From NCBI GenBank assembly GCA_937895695.1, contig CALBLM010000246.1, positions 1 through 6,274 of the forward strand: 6,274 bases of DNA, written 5' to 3'. This stretch comes from an uncultured Megasphaera sp. GTDB taxonomy: Bacteria; Bacillota; Negativicutes; Veillonellales; Megasphaeraceae. Below the pieces are notes generated by a model that worked only from the letters and a program-made list of their open reading frames with translations, made no database searches and was not told the DNA's origin. Each line of letters begins with the position of its first letter. Position 1 is the stretch's first letter. This document shows positions 1 through 5,753 of the stretch, one piece after another. Made by a program: the position numbers and the translations under genes.

Positions 1-745
1 ATAATGCCTGCGTAATATCCGCTGCCGTTTTCTTGACATCAGCAATGATTTTTTGTTGTATTTCCTTGGTAATATGGGTAATGGGACTGGCCACACTAAT
101 CGCTGCTACGACATACTCGTCAGAAAAAATAGGAGCTGCGATGCAAGTCATTCCCAATTTTACTTCTTCTCGTTCCACGGCATATCCCTGCTGCTGCACA
201 TTTTCCAGTTCTTTTAGCAGTATATTCCAATCAGTAATGGTATATTCCGTAAATTTTTGCAGTTTACAGCCTATAAAAGGTTTTGTATATTCCGGAGCAA
301 AAGCAAGAAGGCATTTTCCCGACGCGGCACAATAACTGGGACGAATAGAGCCAACTGGCGGTGCCATATCAACACGTTGGGGCAATTTTATTTTTTCTAA
401 AATCACATGCTGCGGATAGGGTGCGTTCGATTCGGCAAATGTTGTGATATGCACACTTTCTTTACATCGCATTGCCAATGCTTTAGCATAAGGATACGCT
501 GTTTTTTGAAATAACTCTTTTTCTCGAAACAACATTCCCAACGAATAAACTTGAAGGCCTAACCAATATTTTCCCGTATCCGCTTGCTTCCGTACAAATC
601 CGCGGCCTTCCAATGTATCCATTGTACGACTTACAGTACTTTTATGTAATTGCATTGTCTTACTAATTTCAGTAATACTCAAAGGCCGTTCTTCTTGTAA
701 AAACAGCTGCAGTATCGCCAGTGCCCTGTCAATTGATTCAATCAT
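1..745 (-). CDS. IclR-family transcriptional regulator (C-terminal end cut by window edge)
   Basis: DNA-binding transcription factor, read as 248 codons with no stop before the left edge. IclR proteins are usually about 250-270 residues, so only the extreme C-terminus is missing. The N-terminus (about residues 4-65) is a winged helix-turn-helix: MIESIDRALAILQLF, then LSITEISKTMQLHKSTVSR as the recognition region, then a wing ending GKYWLGLQVYSLG. Residues about 80-248 form the IclR effector-binding domain, with the signatures SYCAASGKCLLAF (137-149) and GYAVEREEVKLGMTCIAAPIF-type sequence (187-207). The ATG at 745 follows AAGGAG (752-757) at a 6-base spacing. A consensus promoter lies upstream. 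Many family members are local regulators and repress their own genes. The ligand cannot be told from sequence. The neighbouring ADP-ribosylglycohydrolase gene is the obvious candidate target (inference). Confidence 0.93.
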   Translation of the reverse strand, partial: MIESIDRALAILQLFLQEERPLSITEISKTMQLHKSTVSRTMDTLEGRGFVRKQADTGKYWLGLQVYSLGMLFREKELFQKTAYPYAKALAMRCKESVHITTFAESNAPYPQHVILEKIKLPQRVDMAPPVGSIRPSYCAASGKCLLAFAPEYTKPFIGCKLQKFTEYTITDWNILLKELENVQQQGYAVEREEVKLGMTCIAAPIFSDEYVVAAISVASPITHITKEIQQKIIADVKKTAADITQAL

Positions 746-815
746 GTTTGTCTCCTTCCCATCCGAGTTGGCTTGTTCCCATCATCGCAACACGTATCGC
801 TAAATCATGTTTTTT

Positions 816-829
816 ATTATACGTACAAT
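816..829. promoter_or_regulatory. Candidate operator palindrome over the iclR -10 box
   Basis: ATTATACGTACAAT is a 14-base inverted repeat around the centre ACGT, with 12 of 14 positions symmetric (only one mismatched pair). It covers the whole -10 hexamer, as expected for an autorepressor site. A related palindrome sharing the 9-mer TTATACGTA lies beside the -10 box of the ADP-ribosylglycohydrolase gene (1976-1989). A weaker, imperfect dyad with a CACGTAT core sits downstream at 787-800. The binding protein is not shown by the sequence; the adjacent IclR regulator is the natural guess. Confidence 0.45.
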
Positions 830-843
830 CAACAGGATGTCAA
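816..843 (-). promoter_or_regulatory. Consensus sigma-A promoter of the iclR-family gene
   Basis: On the minus strand TTGACA (838-843) and TATAAT (816-821) are separated by 16 bases, and both hexamers match consensus exactly. Transcription would start near position 809, leaving a leader of roughly 64 bases before the ATG at 745. The -10 hexamer is embedded in a near-perfect palindrome (816-829), so the promoter is well placed to be blocked by a bound repressor. It lies just downstream of the preceding gene's stop codon at 866, where no convincing terminator is visible, so some read-through from that gene is also possible. Confidence 0.85.
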
Positions 844-865
844 TAGATATACTAAAAAAGCCAAA

Positions 866-1906
866 TTACGTTGTTTGATGCTGATAATGCTGATATAAAC
901 ATTGCGCCAATGTTTTTGTTAAATCCAAACTATCCAATCCATTGAGCCAATTTTTAGGAATAGCACTTTTTCCATATGCAGCACCTCCCAGCGTTCCACA
1001 AACAGCACCGCAAGTATCACTATCTCCGTCCTGATTGCATGCCATTAACACGGCGTCTTTTAGGGAATGATTTTTTAAAAGGCAATATACAGCTAATGCC
1101 AAGGCTTCATCGGCATTCCATCCTAATCCCAATACCTGCATTGATTTTATCGGATTATGATCGGATACGGCTTCATCAATTGCCTGTATCAGCGTTTTTA
1201 CCAACCCCATACTGTTTTCTTCTTTTTGCAGAATAGGCAACACTGCCGTCAATGCGGAACCTAAGACTTCACCATCTGCCAGTAATGAAACAAGGGCGCT
1301 AAATACACCGGCTGCCAAATAGGCCGATGAACTACCGTGCGTTAATGCTCCGGCTCGACAGCCAGCCCGCATGGCCTTTTCCGGATCACCGGCATAAAAT
1401 AATCCTACAGGGCCAGTACGCAATACCGTACTGGATTTGTTGGTATTCGGTTTATGTTTTTTATCATATTGTTTGCCCGATGCCAAAGCCATGAGGCATA
1501 CTTTTCCCGGACTGCGCCGGGCAAATAAAAAAGAGTTTTCCATCATATCGTACCCCCATGCTATTTCATGAGGCTGCTTTTTAATCCATTCAGCTTGTTC
1601 CATCCGCACAAGCCGTTCTGTCTGCGTATAATACCAACGCATATATGAGCGATACATACCGTCTTCAGGGGCTATGTGTTCATGAGCAGCCCAAAGCAAG
1701 CCATCAGCAGTAAACAAAGCTAATTGTGTATCATCAGAAACGACACTTTTTTTATCATTAGATGCTAATTTCAAAATAGTTCGAAGCCCGTACGGTCCAT
1801 ATTTTTTATGAATCGTTTTTAAATCCATATCTTCAATTAAATATCCTAATGCATCTCCAACAGCACCGCCTAACATACATCCTGTAAACCGTTCTGCTGA
1901 CTCCAT
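866..1906 (-). CDS. ADP-ribosylglycohydrolase (ARH/DraG) family protein
   Basis: A 346-residue predicted cytosolic hydrolase of the ARH fold, a family that removes ADP-ribose from proteins, nucleic acids or small molecules using two magnesium ions. The N-terminus has the family glycine-rich opening GCMLGGAVGDALG (9-21) and the metal-binding SDDT (57-60). The C-terminus carries the second metal site, GDSDT (294-298), followed by CGAVCGTLGGAAYG. The middle has the RRSPG (130-134) and THGSSSAYLAAG (189-200) regions typical of bacterial members. The usual GNG/CGG-x-x-MR segment before the proline-glycine is instead SSTVLRTGPVG (158-168), which may alter substrate choice. The ATG at 1906 follows a perfect AGGAGGTG (1914-1921) at 7 bases. 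It has its own promoter and no ADP-ribosyltransferase or sugar kinase neighbour in this window. Family assignment is firm; the substrate is unknown, and small-molecule N-glycosides are also possible. Confidence 0.9.
   Translation of the reverse strand: MESAERFTGCMLGGAVGDALGYLIEDMDLKTIHKKYGPYGLRTILKLASNDKKSVVSDDTQLALFTADGLLWAAHEHIAPEDGMYRSYMRWYYTQTERLVRMEQAEWIKKQPHEIAWGYDMMENSFLFARRSPGKVCLMALASGKQYDKKHKPNTNKSSTVLRTGPVGLFYAGDPEKAMRAGCRAGALTHGSSSAYLAAGVFSALVSLLADGEVLGSALTAVLPILQKEENSMGLVKTLIQAIDEAVSDHNPIKSMQVLGLGWNADEALALAVYCLLKNHSLKDAVLMACNQDGDSDTCGAVCGTLGGAAYGKSAIPKNWLNGLDSLDLTKTLAQCLYQHYQHQTT
878..895. repeat. Perfect 9-base tandem duplication at the 3' end of the ARH gene
   Basis: ATGCTGATA occurs twice in direct succession (878-886 and 887-895). 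On the coding strand it encodes the repeated tripeptide Tyr-Gln-His near the C-terminus (YQHYQHQTT). The repeat keeps the reading frame and is probably a small slippage duplication in a tolerant tail. Confidence 0.7.
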
Positions 1907-1975
1907 GAAGGAACACCTCCTAAAAAAATCATAAAAAGTATTTACATATCTTTTTTTATTCGATATAATTAAAGA

Positions 1976-1989
1976 TTTATACGTATAGT
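1976..1989. promoter_or_regulatory. Candidate operator palindrome at the ARH promoter
   Basis: The core TATACGTATA (1978-1987) is a perfect 10-base palindrome that begins at the last base of the proposed -10 box and extends over the likely transcription start. The 14-base stretch TTTATACGTATAGT matches the palindrome over the iclR -10 box (816-829) at 11 of 14 positions, including the uninterrupted TTATACGTA. The equivalent placement at two neighbouring promoters suggests one regulator acts on both; this is inference. Confidence 0.42.
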
Positions 1990-2016
1990 ATAACAGACAT
2001 GGACTACGATAATCAA
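1987..2016 (-). promoter_or_regulatory. Predicted promoter of the ARH gene
   Basis: On the minus strand TTGATT (2011-2016) lies 18 bases ahead of TATACT (1987-1992). The -10 matches consensus at five of six positions and the -35 at four of six. Transcription would start near 1980, giving a leader of about 75 AT-rich bases before the strong ribosome-binding site at 1914-1921. The region between this promoter and the terminator at about 2121-2170 shows no gene that I can support. Confidence 0.55.
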
Positions 2017-2120
2017 CTAGTATATGAAAAAATCAATCAATACCCATCGTTGCCTATATGCATTACGATGCTATGAATAATCACTCTGTCTATCTTCCTC
2101 ATCTTATGCAGACTATGAAA

Positions 2121-2170
2121 TATAAAAAATGGGGATGTGAAGAAATGAAAAATCATTTCTTCACACCTCC
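2121..2170 (-). terminator. Rho-independent terminator after the TVP38-type gene
   Basis: A 13-base perfect stem (2136-2148 with 2153-2165, TGTGAAGAAATGA and its complement) encloses a four-base loop. It can be extended by a G/C-rich base (GGGG at 2131-2134 against CCTC at 2166-2169, with one bulged base). Read on the minus strand it is followed by ATTTTTTATATTTC. It starts directly after the stop codon at 2172-2174, so it ends transcription of the membrane protein gene and insulates the ARH promoter. Confidence 0.85.
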
Positions 2171-2171
2171 A

Positions 2172-2855
2172 TCAACTCTTTCTTCTCATATGCTGTTTAT
2201 ACCATAAAATTCCATAGGCACCGATAAGCAAAACGACCAATACCGTCAACCGTCCGCTATGGGCTTGTACATGAAATAAATCATGCCCAAGCCAAACTTC
2301 TACAATAACAGCTGGAAGCTTGCCAATTAAATTGGCTATAAAATGATCGCGATACGATAATTTACTCATCGCTGCTATCGCCGTCACGACGACATTAGGA
2401 GCATAAGGTATAGCACGACCAATCATGACCGTGCGAATTGTACTGTATGCATTGACGTGGTTTAATTTCGCATGCTTGCTGATAATCATCTGTGCTTTAT
2501 CGCGAAATAAAGTACGCATCAAACGAAAGGCAATTTCTATTCCCACGACTTCTCCTAGCCAAGATACAATAATTCCCGGAACTAATCCAAAGATGACGCC
2601 ATTAATCGAAAGAAATTGAATTGTCGGAACGCCGACAGCATTTGCCAAGGCAATTAAAAAAATACAAAGACCTATCGCGCCATATCCAAAAGAAGCAATA
2701 TAGGCCGCCATTCCTTCAATATCTTTTTGCAGCATATAGTGCCAAATCGTCGAAAAAAAATGGGGCAGCAAAACATGAACGCCGACCAATAAACCTGCCG
2801 CCAATATCAAACATATACCGCGTACAAGCCAATTATTTTTTTCTTCCTGTCTCAT
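2172..2855 (-). CDS. TVP38/TMEM64 family (DedA-like, VTT domain) membrane protein
   Basis: A 227-residue integral membrane protein of the VTT-domain superfamily, which includes DedA proteins and eukaryotic TMEM64/TMEM41B/VMP1. Some relatives move phospholipids or undecaprenyl phosphate across membranes, but the function of bacterial TVP38-type members is mostly unassigned. Visible hydrophobic segments are about 9-30, 55-79, 86-110 and 203-218, with weaker stretches around 143-165 and 174-188. Family hallmarks are the ANAVGVPTIQFLSINGVIFG region (71-90), the glycine-containing reentrant-type segment at 93-106, and GRAIPYAPNVVVTAIAAMSK (146-165) followed by IGKLPAVIVEVWLG (177-190). I chose the ATG at 2855 because AAAGGA (2865-2870) precedes it by 9 bases and an extended -10 promoter lies just upstream. 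An open frame continues to 3101, but it would overlap the promoter and the divergent mscS gene and its extra residues do not look like this family. Confidence 0.87.
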   Translation of the reverse strand: MRQEEKNNWLVRGICLILAAGLLVGVHVLLPHFFSTIWHYMLQKDIEGMAAYIASFGYGAIGLCIFLIALANAVGVPTIQFLSINGVIFGLVPGIIVSWLGEVVGIEIAFRLMRTLFRDKAQMIISKHAKLNHVNAYSTIRTVMIGRAIPYAPNVVVTAIAAMSKLSYRDHFIANLIGKLPAVIVEVWLGHDLFHVQAHSGRLTVLVVLLIGAYGILWYKQHMRRKS

Positions 2856-2892
2856 ATAAGCCAGTCCTTTTTCATCATATTTCTTCTTTTCT

Positions 2893-2901
2893 ATTATATC
2901 A
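2893..2901 (-). promoter_or_regulatory. Extended -10 promoter of the TVP38-type gene
   Basis: TGATATAAT on the minus strand has a perfect TATAAT hexamer with the TGn extension that can replace a good -35 box. No convincing -35 is present at 16-18 bases. Transcription would start near 2886, about 30 bases before the ATG at 2855. This supports the shorter start, because a start at 3101 would lie upstream of this promoter. Confidence 0.6.
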
Positions 2902-2965
2902 CCTATACAAGCACAAAAGAATGCATTACAATAAAGATACTTTTTATTTTGTAAAACTGTTATTT

Positions 2966-3000
2966 GCAGCAGATAACTAACAGCCTTTATCCACTGCTGT
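2966..3000. other. Possible stem-loop in the mscS / TVP38 divergent intergenic region
   Basis: GCAGCA (2966-2971) can pair with TGCTGT (2995-3000, one G-T pair), and GATAA (2972-2976) with TTATC (2987-2991). A three-base bulge (2992-2994) interrupts the stem and the loop is ten bases. It lies about 30 bases ahead of the mscS start, so it could be in the mscS leader or be a binding site. No T run follows on either strand, so it does not look like a terminator. I could not place a confident mscS promoter; a weak candidate is TACAAT at about 2927-2932. Confidence 0.25.
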
Positions 3001-3029
3001 CCTGAGTTACTAGAAAGGAATATAATACT

Positions 3030-3917
3030 ATGAATACGGTACACGCCGCAGCTTCTACAGCCAATGCCGTCAAAGAAGATGTGCAGCAGCAAGTATCCCA
3101 AGGAATGTCTGCGTTAGATCATTTTACAGACTTTCTACTCAATCACGGTCCCGATCTCATTTATGCGATTATTATTTTTTTTGTAGGCCGTGCGATTGCC
3201 CGATTTATTAAAAACGTAGTCGTTCGCTTTATGACGCACGCCAATTCTGACAGAACAGTCATTACGTTTATCAGTCAAATTGTCTATTATGCTATTATGG
3301 CATTTGTCGTCTTAACAGCATTAAATAAAATCGGCATTCCTACAAATTCTTTTTTAGCAGCTTTTGGGGCCTTTGGCTTAGCTGTCGGCCTGGCACTGCA
3401 AAATAATCTATCCAACTTTGCTTCGGGCCTGCTAATTCTGATTTTTAAACCCTTCAAAGCCGGTGACTGGGTTTCCATTGGAGGCGTAGAAGGCAGTGTC
3501 AAAGGCATTCAGGTATTAAATACAGCCATTATCACAAAGGATAAAAAAACCATTTTTATTCCTAATTCTTCCATTACCTCGTCCCAAGTCACGAACAGTT
3601 CCTATCTAGATGAACGGCTTATTCCTTTCGTCTTTGATATTGGTTATAACAATGACCACCACAAAGCGATTGCTATCCTCAAAGATATTTTCAAAAAAGA
3701 CAAGCGTATTTTAAACGCTGATGAAATGGAAATCGGCATCCAAGAATTTGGGGATAATTCCGTTCGCATTGCCGCTTATCCCTTAGTCGCCAGCAAAAAT
3801 TTTATCGCTGTAAAATATGATATTATGTCGGAAGTCAAAGACGCATTTGATGCGCAGGGGATTGATATTCCCTATCCGCAGCGCGTCATCTATGTCCAAT
3901 ATCCGCAAGAAAAATAA
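3030..3917 (+). CDS. mscS: Small-conductance mechanosensitive channel, MscS family
   Basis: A 295-residue homoheptamer-forming inner-membrane channel that opens under membrane tension to release solutes after osmotic downshock. Length is close to the 286 residues of E. coli MscS. TM1 is about 41-60, TM2 about 78-98, and the pore helix TM3 about 104-138. In TM3, GAFGLAVGLALQNNLSNF (113-130) aligns with the E. coli pore motif and keeps the two constricting leucines (L117, L121, equal to E. coli L105 and L109). The beta domain includes FKPFKAGDWVSIGGVEGSVKG (about 139-159) and IFIPNSSI (175-182). The cytoplasmic vestibule follows and ends with GIDIPYPQRVIYV (277-289). N125 replaces the glycine that forms the TM3 kink in E. 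coli (G113). The ATG at 3030 follows GAAAGGA (3013-3019) at about 10 bases. The gene is monocistronic, divergent from the TVP38-type gene and convergent with nudC. Confidence 0.95.
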   Translation: MNTVHAAASTANAVKEDVQQQVSQGMSALDHFTDFLLNHGPDLIYAIIIFFVGRAIARFIKNVVVRFMTHANSDRTVITFISQIVYYAIMAFVVLTALNKIGIPTNSFLAAFGAFGLAVGLALQNNLSNFASGLLILIFKPFKAGDWVSIGGVEGSVKGIQVLNTAIITKDKKTIFIPNSSITSSQVTNSSYLDERLIPFVFDIGYNNDHHKAIAILKDIFKKDKRILNADEMEIGIQEFGDNSVRIAAYPLVASKNFIAVKYDIMSEVKDAFDAQGIDIPYPQRVIYVQYPQEK

Positions 3918-3949
3918 CAGATAGGCCACTACAAAACAAGTTCCCTATT

Positions 3950-4006
3950 AAAAAAAAAGAACGCTGCACATATCACGTCAAAGGATATGTACAGCGTTCT
4001 TCTGTA
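3950..4006. terminator. Shared stem-loop terminator between mscS and the hom-thrB-nudC operon
   Basis: A long inverted repeat (3957-3974 with 3984-4001) has a stem of 18 positions with a single mismatch (C3967 against A3991) and a nine-base loop (3975-3983). On the minus strand it is followed by an uninterrupted run of about eight T, giving a very strong terminator for the threonine/nudC operon just after its stop at 4010. On the plus strand it is followed by TCTGTATTTTTA, a poorer tail that may still end mscS transcription. It fills most of the 92-base gap between the convergent genes. Confidence 0.9.
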
Positions 4007-4009
4007 TTT

Positions 4010-4834
4010 TTACCATTTTCCTTCTTTAAACAAGGTCATCATTTCCATCGTAAGACTTGCTTTTTCCAGATCATCCGGTAAGTTTTCTCTTTCGACCCAT
4101 TGTGCTGTTGCTAATTCATTATGATCGACACGCAGCGTATCATCGCCATCAAGGTCACAGAAAAAACCAAACAGCAACGTATCGGTAAAGCACCAAGGCT
4201 GGCTTTTATAAAACTGCAGGTTCTTGACATGAATGCCAACTTCTTCCATGACTTCGCGATGAACCGTCTGTTCAATCGTTTCACCAATTTCAGCAAACCC
4301 TGCCAGTAATGCTGCCTTCGTATATTCCCGACCGGCATATTTAGAAACAAGCAGTTTGTTGCCATGACGCACGGCTACAATGACAGCAGGACAAATTTGT
4401 GGATACATCATTGTATGACAATGTTCACAATACATCATGCGTTCCGTTTTACTGTGCTCCATCGGACGACCGCACTGTCCGCAGTACTGATGGTTTTGAT
4501 ACCAATGACAAAGAGACATGCCGGTCACACCGGCAAAGGCTTGAAAACGCGGCTCTGCAGCTCGCATAAAATTGATAGATACATAGGTAAATCCCGATAG
4601 TTCCGAAATATCTTTCAATGCTAAAAAATACGATATCTGATCTTCTTGAAAAAGCCAGCGTACGTCATCCTTCGATATACCAAGTTCACCATATGTGGGA
4701 TACGTAAATGTTTTTTCTCCTGTCACGCGAACGAGAATCTTGCGTCCTCGATACGCAAGGACAGGGCTATCGCCCTGTACCGGCACGGGACGATATTCAT
4801 TATGATATGTATGAGCGCCTATATCTTGTATCAT
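4010..4834 (-). CDS. nudC: NAD(H) pyrophosphatase / RNA deNADding Nudix hydrolase, NudC type
   Basis: A 274-residue cytosolic enzyme expected to split NADH or NAD into NMN(H) and AMP and, as shown for E. coli NudC, to remove NAD caps from RNA 5' ends. An N-terminal NUDIX-like region (about 1-110) precedes a four-cysteine zinc ribbon (C118, C121, C136, C139; spacing as in E. coli). The catalytic domain has a complete Nudix box, GFAEIGETIEQTVHREVMEE-VGI (179-201), matching Gx5Ex7REUxEExGU. The NADH-specific motif begins SQPW (211-214) but continues CFTDT, where E. coli has PFPQS, so substrate preference may differ. The ATG overlaps the thrB stop codon by four bases (ATGA), and the nearest Shine-Dalgarno-like GGAG is 13 bases away, pointing to translation coupled to thrB. 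It is the last gene of the operon and ends at a strong terminator. Confidence 0.9.
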   Translation of the reverse strand: MIQDIGAHTYHNEYRPVPVQGDSPVLAYRGRKILVRVTGEKTFTYPTYGELGISKDDVRWLFQEDQISYFLALKDISELSGFTYVSINFMRAAEPRFQAFAGVTGMSLCHWYQNHQYCGQCGRPMEHSKTERMMYCEHCHTMMYPQICPAVIVAVRHGNKLLVSKYAGREYTKAALLAGFAEIGETIEQTVHREVMEEVGIHVKNLQFYKSQPWCFTDTLLFGFFCDLDGDDTLRVDHNELATAQWVERENLPDDLEKASLTMEMMTLFKEGKW

Positions 4835-5748
4835 TCAATAATCTGCGCTCCATGATTACAGCACTTAAGAATACGTCCGGTCGATTCGAGCCCTTGTGTG
4901 CGGAATGCATTCACCATGGCATTCATAATGTCTTCTTCCTTTTCTGTTGCAAAAGCAATCAGCGTCGAACCGGAACCACTGATCGTCGCACCCAATGCAC
5001 CAGCATCTTCTGCTGCTTTCAACACAACGTCGCCACCGGGAATGAGTTTAATACGATAGGGAACATGCAATTTATCCTGTAAGCCAAAGAAAATGCGGTC
5101 ATATTGTTTCGTAAATAAGGAAGAAACAAGGAAGCTGACACGGCTGACATTAAATACGGCATTTTGATAATCAATCGTTTTGGGCAGGGCTTCACGCGCT
5201 TTTTCTGTAGATACTTCAATTTCCGGGCTGACCGTAATAAACGTCAAGTCATCATCAATAGGAATCGAATTGGTCATTGTCTTGCCATCTACCATAATGG
5301 ATACCGACAATCCTCCATAAAGAGCCGGTGCTACATTATCCGGATGCCCTTCCATCGTAGTTGCTAAAGAAAGCATATCTTCTTTACTCATCGCATTACC
5401 GGTCAAGGCATTGCCAATCAAAATGCCGCCTACTAAAGCAGCGGAACTGCTACCAAGACCGCGAGCCGGCGGAATATTATTCACAAGTTTTAGCGTACCA
5501 CCCTTAGGAAGAGAACTCTTATTTTTAATTGCTGCTGCCTTCATTGCTCGACCTACAAAATTTTCATTGAAATTGGTAGGAATCGATTCTGTTCCCAATC
5601 CTTCAATTTCAATATCAATTTGTGATTTAGATGGATCTTCTGTAAAATAAAAATCATCGAAAAAGTTAAGCGCAATGCCAACAGCATCAAAACCAGAACC
5701 AATATTAGCCGACGTAGCCGGTACTTGTACATGAATTTGTTTTGTCAT
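4831..5748 (-). CDS. thrB: Homoserine kinase, threonine biosynthesis
   Basis: Phosphorylates L-homoserine with ATP to O-phospho-L-homoserine, the substrate of threonine synthase. At 305 residues it has the usual length of the GHMP-kinase type enzyme. Motif 1 is PATSANIGSGFDAVGIAL (10-27). The ATP-binding glycine/serine loop is PPARGLGSSSAA (93-104). EGHPDNVAPALYGG (133-146) is the homoserine and Mg-ATP region. Motif 3 is GATISGSGSTLIAFA (253-267). Nothing is missing. The ATG at 5748 lies 5 bases after the hom stop, and its ribosome-binding site GAGGTG (5757-5762, 8-base spacing) overlaps the last codons of hom. The gene is therefore co-transcribed with hom and followed by an overlapping nudC. 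Threonine synthase (thrC) is not seen in the window. Confidence 0.97.
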   Translation of the reverse strand: MTKQIHVQVPATSANIGSGFDAVGIALNFFDDFYFTEDPSKSQIDIEIEGLGTESIPTNFNENFVGRAMKAAAIKNKSSLPKGGTLKLVNNIPPARGLGSSSAALVGGILIGNALTGNAMSKEDMLSLATTMEGHPDNVAPALYGGLSVSIMVDGKTMTNSIPIDDDLTFITVSPEIEVSTEKAREALPKTIDYQNAVFNVSRVSFLVSSLFTKQYDRIFFGLQDKLHVPYRIKLIPGGDVVLKAAEDAGALGATISGSGSTLIAFATEKEEDIMNAMVNAFRTQGLESTGRILKCCNHGAQIIE

Positions 5749-5753
5749 AATGA

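Noticed and set aside
33..335. Plus-strand open frame of 100 codons
   Set aside because: It lies wholly inside the minus-strand IclR gene, has no ribosome-binding site and does not resemble any family I know.
787..800. Imperfect dyad GCAACACGTATCGC in the iclR leader as a further operator
   Set aside because: Only 10 of 14 positions are symmetric and the match to the two stronger palindromes is limited to the centre; it is too weak to list as a site.
844..868. T-rich stretch after the ARH stop codon as a terminator
   Set aside because: There is a TTTTTT run on the minus strand, but the only hairpin before it is a four-base CAAA/TTTG stem, too weak for intrinsic termination.
2045..2070. CATCGT / ACGATG inverted repeat between the ARH promoter and the TVP38 terminator
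   Set aside because: Only six paired bases around a 14-base loop, expected by chance in a stretch of this size.
1999..2207. Two short plus-strand frames, ATG at 1999 (25 codons) and ATG at 2073 (about 43 codons)
   Set aside because: Neither has a Shine-Dalgarno sequence. The second runs through the terminator hairpin into the antisense of the TVP38-type gene. The first reads plausibly at its start but is too short to support.
2621..2980. Plus-strand open frame of 119 codons
   Set aside because: It is the complement of the TVP38-type coding region and promoter, with basic, low-quality composition and no ribosome-binding site.
2856..3101. Longer start for the TVP38-type protein, at 3101
   Set aside because: The extra 82 residues are cysteine- and isoleucine-rich without family character, overlap the divergent mscS start, and lie upstream of the extended -10 promoter at 2893-2901. 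The ATG at 2855 has its own ribosome-binding site.
4708..5082. Plus-strand open frame of 124 codons across the nudC/thrB junction
   Set aside because: It is antisense to two clear genes with intact motifs, and its product is cysteine-, histidine- and phenylalanine-rich, as shadow frames often are.
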